The notes beneath the pieces were generated by a model, which was not told where the DNA came from, ran no database searches, and was given only the letters and a program-made list of their open reading frames with translations. The translations under genes and the position numbers were made by a program. From the NCBI GenBank assembly GCA_048884925.1, contig JBHLQK010000028.1:1-20040 (forward strand): a DNA stretch of 20,040 nucleotides, read 5' to 3'. Each line of letters opens with the position of its first letter. Position 1 is the first letter of the stretch. Source of the stretch: SMTZ1-83 sp048884925 (GTDB lineage: Archaea; Asgardarchaeota; Thorarchaeia; Thorarchaeales; Thorarchaeaceae). Below, piece by piece: positions 7,591-13,952 of the stretch.

Positions 7591-8478
7591 GATAAGGCAT
7601 CCCAAAACAACATCAAACAGTACCATATAATGTATGGACGAATCAACAAGAAATGGGAGAAAGAAAAGGTTCTGTTTGATGAAGAGGACTTGGTGAACAT
7701 CTGGGAGGCTTCTTGGAAGAACACATCCTATGGTATCGAGATTATCGAGTTTGATGAGAACGAAACCAAACGATTAGTTGAGGTCTCCAGAGCGAATAAT
7801 GTTACCCTCAATTCCACACTTCTGATTGCACTTCTAAAAGCACGAATTGACGCGGTCGGATCCTACGATGGCAAGGCGAAGGTTGCTACAGCAGTAGATG
7901 CTAGGAGGAGACTGCGCATTGACTGCAGTGATGCAGTTGGATTCTACGCAGGCGGCTCCTTCATGGAATTCAAGTATAAGGAGAATGCGTCACTATGCGA
8001 CAATGTCCGTGCCTACCACAAAGCTGTAAGCAAGGACTTGGAAAACAATAATGTCTTTGAGACTGTTGTCACTCATCACTATCTTGACCAGACTCTGGTT
8101 GATGCCATGTCAGTTGCTTTCTACGGTGAGCAAATCGAACCTCATCAGAGTCGATACTCAAAGCTGTCCGCATATGCGAGTAGGAAGGACGGAATGGTTA
8201 CGAAGTATCTTGAGAGAATTGGAGGCAGAGCACCTGATATCATTAGCACTAACTTAGGCAAGCTAGGCATTCCAGAAAAGATATCTGGTATTAAAGTTGA
8301 GAGGGCATTCTTCACACCATCAGCTGGCATGAAGATGGAGATTTTCCTCAGAATTGCCACGGTGAGTGGGAAGCTGACTTTGACCTTGAATTACTATCAT
8401 GGATACGCTGATGTTGACAATATACACAAAATCCGTGACAGAGCGGAAGAGATACTTCGAGGTCTTATCAAGAGCTAG
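7591..8478 (+). pseudogene. C-terminal half of a condensation/alcohol-acetyltransferase-fold protein (5'-truncated)
   Basis: The frame is open from 7591 (after TGA 7588-7590), with the first ATG at 7630 giving 282 residues. The text before the ATG (QNNIKQYHIIMYGRINKKWEKE) already reads like protein. The segments KVLFDEEDLVNIWEASW, then LNSTLLIALLKARIDAV, VGFYAGGSF and the C-terminal TLNYYHGYADVDNIHKIRDRAEE match the second half of CoA-dependent acyltransferase/condensation-type proteins, which normally have about 430-450 residues. The N-terminal half with the catalytic HHxxxDG motif is absent; directly upstream lies the GC-rich amidohydrolase block. The protein should be inactive as an acyltransferase unless the missing half exists elsewhere. 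The family call is moderate; the truncation is well supported if the call is right. Confidence 0.6.
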
Positions 8479-8557
8479 TTCCGCGACAACAGCAGAGGCA
8501 ATGTAGGAGGAGATTTATTAGTGACACAATTGATTCTATTAGCTGGGGAGGAAATGG

Positions 8558-10486
8558 ATGAGAAGATCTGTCACAATTTTGTCGTTTATTTCACTAGTGA
8601 TTCTTCTCTTCCCAGCTTTATCAGGGATCCCAAACATCCCGCCTAATTCTGAAGAATCTTACTTGCCTTCGGATCTTCGGGGAATTCAACTTGTGCCAGA
8701 TCCTGAATTCTCTAGTGCGTCAGCTGTGGTCATAAACGGGACCTCAGATGAATTCTATGGAGCTTATTCAGCGGGAACAGAAGAAGAACATGCTGCAATG
8801 ATTCTCAATTGGAGCCATGTAGCTAATACTCAGCTTGGTTTCAAAGACTTGGATCTTGATGATAGCCTACCCCCGTGCAACGACTTCGTCTACTTCTTCC
8901 AAGAACTTGATTGGATATACAATATTTTCCCAGATTATGTCAATATGTCAATCGAGTTTAAAGTCGATTTCTCAGGATCCTTCCTAACAGAAGATCGTAG
9001 CACTTGGATGTTTGCGCTCTACATTTGGTTTATTGATTCCTCTAACAACTGGCAATTCGTGTGTGCTATTGATACATCATATCCTGAGAATCAGGAGTAT
9101 TTGGAGCACGGAATCGCCATTAGCTGGACTGAACGAAACGAGATCTTTGGTGGAATGATTGCGTATGAGAATGGCACGCAAGATGATCCATCAGATGCAT
9201 TCCAGCTTGCCATAGGGCTGTCACCAACAGAGCACTTCGAATACGATCAAAATTCAGGTTCCGAGCCCTGGACCTACTATGATGGCTCAGTTGAGTTCTC
9301 AATTCGCAGGATTAAGATGGATGTCATTGCGGATTTGCCCCCATTCACACCGATAGAGGAGCCGGTCTATTTCGGAAGCGAGAATGGCGGAGCATCTTCG
9401 CGATTCAGAGCCATGACAATGGCTCCTAACGACGAGGTATACACCGTAGGATCTCTTTCAGTAAATCAGAATTCATACTCCCAGATGCTTGTTAAGTGGT
9501 CCTCTACAGCTCAACCAATTTGGACAAGGAATTTGGAGAATATGACAGCAGGTTCTGATGTGGATATGTTTGGGAATGGTATCTACACAGGGGGAAGTCA
9601 TTCTAGCGACATCCTATTAGTTAAGTGGGATGATTCCGGAAATGTGGTATGGCGGAAGGAATGGGAGGGAGGGGCGCATGAATACTGCCGATCAATTTGT
9701 GTAGGACCAAGTGGCAGTGTCTACGTTGGGGGAGCAACAATTGGAGGTGAACCACCTGATGAATTTTGGAATTCAGTCCTTCTCCAGTACGACCCTGATG
9801 GGAACCTCTTGTGGAATTTGACTCTCACTGAAAAGGAATGGTGGCCTGCGGAAGTGTCCAATATCGAGGTGACAGCAGAAGAAGAGTTACTTGTCCAAGA
9901 TTATGGGTATCTATACAAACTCCATTCAGATGGTTCACAAATCTGGAACATAACAAGTCCAATGCGGGATTTCACTATTGATTCTAAGGGTAATATCATT
10001 AGCGTATGGACTTACGAGGGGGCTGCAATTCTTACAAAGCTTGATGCCAACGGATCTCAGCTCTGGAATCGAACTATAGAGAAGACAATCTTCGGATCAC
10101 TCAAAGAGTATATGGATGTTCCAATTGTAGCAACTGGTCTATCGGATGACATCTTCGTTAATGTAATGATGGCCTACTCTGACAAGAGTGTCTTATTCAA
10201 ATTCAATTCGGAAGGGGATAATCTTTGGAACAAGACACTGCTTGATTTAGAGGATACTGGATACGGTGGCCCCTATGAGATTGCAGTTGGTGCAAATGGG
10301 CTTCTGTATGCAGGCATTATCCACACAGACGTGAATGAAATGTCAGATGTTCGGATTCATGTGTACGATATTGGATACGTACCCTTTCAATTGTCCCAGC
10401 CGCTAGTTGCCCTTCTTGCTGGGGCAGCTGCAAGTTCGATGGTCATTGTACTAGTCTATCTATACAAGAAACGCAAAGCAGTCTAA
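8558..10486 (+). CDS. Secreted beta-propeller-like surface protein with C-terminal membrane anchor
   Basis: A 642-residue exported protein. Signal peptide at 1-23 (MRRSV, then a hydrophobic run ending near LSG). Residues about 45-260 form an unrecognised beta-rich domain with many aromatic residues. Residues 268-605 contain six repeats with the pattern K/Q-x(4-5)-G-x(2-4)-W: WSSTAQPIW, WDDSGNVVW, YDPDGNLLW, LHSDGSQIW, LDANGSQLW and FNSEGDNLW. These fit blades of an SBBP/PQQ-like beta-propeller. A membrane helix spans 614-635, followed by a KKRK tail, so the protein should face outwards. The start is firm: GGGGAGG at 8545-8551, 6 bases before ATG 8558. The topology copies that of the protein at 3330-6056. 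Ligand or enzyme function unknown. Confidence 0.85.
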   Translation: MRRSVTILSFISLVILLFPALSGIPNIPPNSEESYLPSDLRGIQLVPDPEFSSASAVVINGTSDEFYGAYSAGTEEEHAAMILNWSHVANTQLGFKDLDLDDSLPPCNDFVYFFQELDWIYNIFPDYVNMSIEFKVDFSGSFLTEDRSTWMFALYIWFIDSSNNWQFVCAIDTSYPENQEYLEHGIAISWTERNEIFGGMIAYENGTQDDPSDAFQLAIGLSPTEHFEYDQNSGSEPWTYYDGSVEFSIRRIKMDVIADLPPFTPIEEPVYFGSENGGASSRFRAMTMAPNDEVYTVGSLSVNQNSYSQMLVKWSSTAQPIWTRNLENMTAGSDVDMFGNGIYTGGSHSSDILLVKWDDSGNVVWRKEWEGGAHEYCRSICVGPSGSVYVGGATIGGEPPDEFWNSVLLQYDPDGNLLWNLTLTEKEWWPAEVSNIEVTAEEELLVQDYGYLYKLHSDGSQIWNITSPMRDFTIDSKGNIISVWTYEGAAILTKLDANGSQLWNRTIEKTIFGSLKEYMDVPIVATGLSDDIFVNVMMAYSDKSVLFKFNSEGDNLWNKTLLDLEDTGYGGPYEIAVGANGLLYAGIIHTDVNEMSDVRIHVYDIGYVPFQLSQPLVALLAGAAASSMVIVLVYLYKKRKAV

Positions 10487-10521
10487 CCCAAACATTGACG
10501 GAGTTTCAACTGCAAACTTTA

Positions 10522-10539
10522 TATGTAGATGTCTACATA
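10522..10539. promoter_or_regulatory. Operator copy 1 upstream of padR-like gene
   Basis: TATGTAGATGTCTACATA has 8-bp perfect arms around a 2-base centre. It fits the ATGT-N8-ACAT pattern known for PadR-family operators. Its centre lies 22 bp (two helical turns) from the centre of the second copy, and it flanks TATA-like sequence (TTTATAT at 10518-10524). Confidence 0.75.
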
Positions 10540-10543
10540 AATA

Positions 10544-10561
10544 TATGTAGAACTCTACATA
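10544..10561. promoter_or_regulatory. Operator copy 2 upstream of padR-like gene
   Basis: TATGTAGAACTCTACATA differs from copy 1 only in the two central bases plus one flanking position inside the spacer, while the arms TATGTAGA and TCTACATA are identical. An AAATATAT element between the two copies (10539-10546) is a likely TATA box. A start site about 25 bases later would put the repressor over the promoter. The gene's TTG start is 17 bases downstream of this site. Autoregulation by the PadR protein is the natural inference. Confidence 0.75.
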
Positions 10562-10578
10562 AGTTGGTGACTATATAA

Positions 10579-11157
10579 TTGGAATTTCCTGGACCTAGAA
10601 GAATGGGCCCGCCAAGAAAAAGCATTAGTCGGGTAGAGCTCCTTATCCTAGCCCAGCTAAGACAAGGACCCTCCCATGGATATGCAATACTCTCAGGGCT
10701 CAAAGAACAACTTGGAATGCTGTTGAAGAGCGGTACATTGTACCCTGCTCTTCGCAGACTATCCAAGAGAGGCTTGATCAAAGGCAAGAGAGTCCGCCAA
10801 GATGTTCGTCCAGATGCAATTGAATACTCACTCACTCAGCGAGGAGAAGAAGTCCTGACACGAGTTCTCCAACATATGGGAGGAGAAATGCAGATACAGG
10901 ACAGATTTTGGGGCTTCCTTGGAGGGGCTGCAAGAGGTGAAACGGCTACGATCATCTTTGACCATGCAAAACGTCACAGAAGCCCAATAGCATTCGCTGC
11001 CCTAAAGAAGGCAGGATGGGCACCAGGAAGGTTTGCAATACGAGAGGACTTCCTTAAGGAGTACCGAGAATATTTGGAGAGTGAGTTGGCCTGGGTAAAC
11101 CAACGTCTAGGAGAACTGGAAATTGAAGAAGATGAATGGGACGTGAAAAACGAATAA
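10579..11157 (+). CDS. PadR-family transcriptional regulator
   Basis: A 192-residue PadR-type repressor. The N-terminal winged helix covers about 16-100: the segment SRVELLILAQLRQGPSHGYAI (16-36), the recognition region GTLYPALRRLSKRGLI (52-67) and the wing YSLTQRGEEVL (83-93). The C-terminal half (about 120-182) is helical and ends in a likely dimerisation coiled coil with an acidic tail. The start is TTG 10579, with GGTGA at 10566-10570 eight bases upstream; ATG 10603 (residue 9) is the alternative. The two palindromes just upstream match the PadR operator form, so it probably represses its own operon. It overlaps the next small gene by one base (TAATG), which indicates translational coupling. 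The signal it senses is unknown. Confidence 0.92.
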   Translation: MEFPGPRRMGPPRKSISRVELLILAQLRQGPSHGYAILSGLKEQLGMLLKSGTLYPALRRLSKRGLIKGKRVRQDVRPDAIEYSLTQRGEEVLTRVLQHMGGEMQIQDRFWGFLGGAARGETATIIFDHAKRHRSPIAFAALKKAGWAPGRFAIREDFLKEYREYLESELAWVNQRLGELEIEEDEWDVKNE

Positions 11158-11375
11158 TGTGTGATTCACATCCACGCATGAAAGGAAGACATAGACATGG
11201 CCTAGGAATGATGCCGGGATTCTTTGGATTCATGGAATGCGGTCCAAGCTATGAGAGTAAAGAAACAGCGATCAAACGTCTTGAAGCATTCAAGTCACAT
11301 CTAGAAGACAGAATCAAGCGGATAGACGAAGAGATAGCTGAATTGCACGCTCCTGTTGAAGGCGAAGAGGTCTAG
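11157..11375 (+). CDS. Small His/Met-rich coiled-coil protein coupled to PadR (DUF5320-like)
   Basis: A 72-residue protein if it starts at ATG 11157, whose A is the last base of the PadR stop codon (TAATG). A start at 11136, inside the PadR gene, would add 7 residues. The N-terminal third is rich in His, Met, Gly and Arg (MCDSHPRMKGRHRHGLGMM, then PGFFGFMECG) and could bind metal. The C-terminal part (about 32-65) is a charged coiled coil (AIKRLEAFKSHLEDRIKRID). The layout resembles small DUF5320-type proteins (Gly/Met-rich head, coiled-coil tail) that often accompany regulators in archaea; this is a resemblance, not a firm match. Its coiled coil also resembles the end of the PadR protein (EYREYLESELAWVNQRLGELE region), so the two may interact. 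Confidence 0.75.
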   Translation: MCDSHPRMKGRHRHGLGMMPGFFGFMECGPSYESKETAIKRLEAFKSHLEDRIKRIDEEIAELHAPVEGEEV

Positions 11376-11407
11376 AAGACCTAAACTCGGGACTTCCACT
11401 ATTCCTG

Positions 11408-11461
11408 TCGAGGCCCCAACATCGCCTTCTCGAGTATAATGTTTCTTTTGCCTTTTATTTC
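11408..11461 (+). terminator. Stem-loop and oligo-T terminator of the padR operon
   Basis: A weak stem (TCGAG 11408-11412 with CTCGA 11429-11433) is followed by a pyrimidine-rich tract with three T-runs (gtttcttttgccttttattt, 11441-11460). T-rich tracts are the usual archaeal intrinsic terminator. It lies 33-86 bases after the stop of the small gene and faces the end of the convergent DUF3160 gene. Confidence 0.55.
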
Positions 11462-11491
11462 TAATCAAGCGTAGCTTGGTGTGTTTTATGA

Positions 11492-11529
11492 GGCGAGAGA
11501 GCACCCACGATTTCCCGCGCCCTCTCGCC
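11492..11529 (-). terminator. 3' hairpin of DUF3160 copy A
   Basis: GGCGAGAG (11492-11499) pairs perfectly with CTCTCGCC (11522-11529). It begins about 17 bases after the stop codon (TAG, 11546-11548) of the DUF3160 gene on the minus strand. The same structure occurs after copy B at 13899-13936 with a wobble-compatible change. After the hairpin the minus strand reads tcataaaacac, with no U-run, so it may protect the 3' end or be a processing signal rather than a classical terminator. Confidence 0.6.
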
Positions 11530-11545
11530 ATCTTCCTCGCCGTGA

Positions 11546-13804
11546 CTATTCCGATTCCTTTGAGGTGATTGCACTTGCTGCAAGTAGTGTGACCTCGGAG
11601 TCAGCCACAAAACTCACAGTCCAAAATGGTAGGGGTGGCGCCTCACCTTGTGTGAGCATATTTTGCCATGCCTCATCTGTCAACCTGTCATTCATTGGCC
11701 ATGTAAACTCGTAGTAGGAGAAGATTCCTCCTCTCGTAAGAACTACTTGGCCGTCGACAAGAACTACCACATAGATAACCATTGGTCTTCCGACAGCTTC
11801 TTCGAGAACAACGCCATCATTTGGATCAGTGTGGACATCAGCTATTACCGCCATGTCATCATCAGCATCAGATGTGATTAAATCATCTCGGGGCAAAGCC
11901 ACTATATCACCGAGTATCTTCCCGCTTTCTCCAATGAGGTTGAATTCCACTGTGGTCAGAGGAGTGCCTTCCAACTCCTTAATGGATATGGTCTGCAAAT
12001 CCAGCAGTAGGTCGTATAGTTTATTGAGCTTGTTTCCTATCATGGTTGATAGAAGGCTTCTCGTATCAAGACCATCTATCATCATCTTGCACAATGAGGC
12101 CAGACGAGCATAGACTTGCGGAACTGGCTCCACGTAGCCCTTCACAGCATCAGGCATGCCAGTCAGTTCCCAAGTGTAGGACTGCTTTGCATAAAGGATG
12201 GTATCATGCCTGAGTTCAGCCCATGAGCCTAGTGCTGTGGATAGCTGCTTGTCTACCCACGCCTCGCTCTGCATGAAGAAGGGATAACCTTCACCCGGAT
12301 CGGATAGAAGTGGGAGTAGAGAGTACAACCACAGGTAATAGAGGTTGCTTGTCCATTCTTCCTCCGTAATATTGCCAATCATGTCCCAGATCATATTCAT
12401 CTGTGACTCGTAATTCTCATAGACTTTCTCGGGTTCAAGGAGTTCCCATGCCCTGTCGGACCCAAGAGCCGCCATAACATCCAGACCCAGGGGCATGAGC
12501 CTTGGTTCTGCCATAGTTCCGACATTCTTGTACACTAGTTGTCCAAGGATATAGCTATCGGGGATGTATCGCTGCCCCATGAATCGGAGCCCCATGGTCT
12601 GGGTCAGGGTCAATGTATCTGGAACAGGATGACCCAAAATCGCTGGTTCTCTGAAATCCAAAGCCGCTTCTATGAAGGCTTCTAACAGTAGATCATCATC
12701 AAGATCAGGAATCGTGATTTCAGAACCATAGATGCTCTGGATCAACTCTAGGTATTCCATTGGCAGTAGGTCATCCGCAGCGCCTACGAAGAAGACCGTG
12801 GGTTCATAGATTGCATCCCATAGGTCATATCCTGCTACTCCCGCTGGCATTGTGGATATCTCATCCATAAGAGCCAATGAGATGAGAATCGCCTGAGCAG
12901 TGTTGTCCATGCCCTTGTCATTGGGCAAATGTGGAAGCTCAGGCTGCAGCCGCAGGGAAACTCTTCCATACCACATCATTGCTTGGAAGTAGCGCTCAAG
13001 GGTCTCGCTGCGAGTATAATGTCCTCGTGGCACGAATTGAGTGAAATCTTCTTTGTATCCTTGGAACCAATCATCGGTCATAGCATCATGTGCATCGATC
13101 AATGCGAGGACCTTGCTGACCTCTGTGCCTACCTCAGGTGGAAAAGCAGGAGGTATCACATAACTGCTGTCGATTAGCTTCAGAGCTACTGTGAAGAACA
13201 TCATGTTTCTCAATGCCGCTTCCTTCCATCTCCCTTCTAGAGCAGCCAAGTATTGCTCATAGCTTGAATCTAACATTGAGGCAGTCAAGTTGCCAAGAAG
13301 GTCCCAGAAGGAGTAGACTTCAACTTCCCTTAGAGCTAAATCGTAGAGAACGTGGAACGCATGAAGGACAGCATCTGAAGAAACAAAACTCGGAACATCA
13401 TGCTCTTTATTCAGTTCCAATATTTCATGGATCTGTTTGTATTCAATTTGAGTGGCGGCAGCGAACCCGCTACTCTCAATCTTCAGAAGCAAGTCGCCAG
13501 GAAGGGTTCCAAATTGCCCCAGATTAACCACATTTGATAGACCTTGGTAGACTGTGTATTCGGGTGCATTAGGTACAAACGACTCTTCATGAGGCTCAAA
13601 ATCAGCAAAGCCGCCGGCTACAATATTATCGATAGTATAGACGGGGATATTCTGATGGGATGGTGGACCCGCGGGAAGAAAGGCGCCGCCCAAATACCCC
13701 ATAGTACCCACAAGACTCACTGCAAGAAGTGCAGATACAAGTCCAGCGGCAAACATCTTTTGCCTAATATCGCTATCAATAGCTCTAGCAATGACGTGAA
13801 GCAT
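11546..13804 (-). CDS. DUF3160 protein, copy A (intact, N-terminal membrane anchor)
   Basis: A 752-residue protein of the DUF3160 family, whose function is unknown. Residues 1-17 are cytosolic and basic (RAIDSDIRQK), 18-40 form a hydrophobic helix (signal anchor or signal peptide), and the rest is probably outside the cell. The family core is clear: SFVSSDAVLHAFHVLYDLALR (139-159), and near the C-terminus the DVHTDPN, VGRPMVIYV and GIFSYYEFTWPM segments. The ATG at 13804 has no Shine-Dalgarno. It is the downstream member of a tandem pair; copy B (13953-16277) is nearly the same protein, with a stretch of 62 consecutive identical residues (beginning EWTSNLYYLWLY) while the DNA differs mostly at third codon positions. 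The pair is separated by 148 bases holding a hairpin and a duplicated promoter-side sequence. Confidence 0.9.
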   Translation of the reverse strand: MLHVIARAIDSDIRQKMFAAGLVSALLAVSLVGTMGYLGGAFLPAGPPSHQNIPVYTIDNIVAGGFADFEPHEESFVPNAPEYTVYQGLSNVVNLGQFGTLPGDLLLKIESSGFAAATQIEYKQIHEILELNKEHDVPSFVSSDAVLHAFHVLYDLALREVEVYSFWDLLGNLTASMLDSSYEQYLAALEGRWKEAALRNMMFFTVALKLIDSSYVIPPAFPPEVGTEVSKVLALIDAHDAMTDDWFQGYKEDFTQFVPRGHYTRSETLERYFQAMMWYGRVSLRLQPELPHLPNDKGMDNTAQAILISLALMDEISTMPAGVAGYDLWDAIYEPTVFFVGAADDLLPMEYLELIQSIYGSEITIPDLDDDLLLEAFIEAALDFREPAILGHPVPDTLTLTQTMGLRFMGQRYIPDSYILGQLVYKNVGTMAEPRLMPLGLDVMAALGSDRAWELLEPEKVYENYESQMNMIWDMIGNITEEEWTSNLYYLWLYSLLPLLSDPGEGYPFFMQSEAWVDKQLSTALGSWAELRHDTILYAKQSYTWELTGMPDAVKGYVEPVPQVYARLASLCKMMIDGLDTRSLLSTMIGNKLNKLYDLLLDLQTISIKELEGTPLTTVEFNLIGESGKILGDIVALPRDDLITSDADDDMAVIADVHTDPNDGVVLEEAVGRPMVIYVVVLVDGQVVLTRGGIFSYYEFTWPMNDRLTDEAWQNMLTQGEAPPLPFWTVSFVADSEVTLLAASAITSKESE

Positions 13805-13880
13805 GCTATTTTCATAGGCTCAAAGGTACTTAGTACCATGGAATAGAACACCCCGTCCATACTTTAGAACAATTAAGGAA
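13805..13880 (-). promoter_or_regulatory. Duplicated upstream region of DUF3160 copy A
   Basis: Matches the sequence before copy B (16278-16350): both contain (plus strand) TTTCATAGGCTCA, TACTTAGTACCATGGA, TAGAACACCC and CTTAGAACA in the same order and spacing. In copy A the centre is a perfect dyad GGTACTTAGTACC (13825-13837); copy B keeps TACTTAGTACC. Conservation of non-coding sequence, against third-position drift in the genes, suggests promoter or 5'-UTR function. No clear TATA box was found. Confidence 0.5.
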
Positions 13881-13898
13881 TATAATGACATTTTATGT

Positions 13899-13936
13899 GG
13901 CAAGAGGGCACCCACGCTTTCCCGCGTCCTCTCGCC
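13899..13936 (-). terminator. 3' hairpin of DUF3160 copy B
   Basis: GGCAAGAGG (13899-13907) pairs with CCTCTCGCC (13928-13936), with one G-U wobble in the transcript. The stem extends through ACGC (13914-13917) with GCGT (13924-13927) around a TTTCCC loop, leaving a 6-base bulge on one side. It starts 17 bases after the stop (13953-13955), the same spacing as the copy A hairpin. Confidence 0.6.
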
Positions 13937-13952
13937 AACTTCCTCGCCGTGA

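Noticed and set aside
7398..7724. Minus-strand open frame across the right edge of the GC-rich block
   Set aside because: Antisense to the amidohydrolase and to the condensation-type frame; its translation shows no family features.
6209..8478. Mobile element carrying the amidohydrolase
   Set aside because: No transposase, integrase, terminal inverted repeats or target-site duplication could be seen at the edges.
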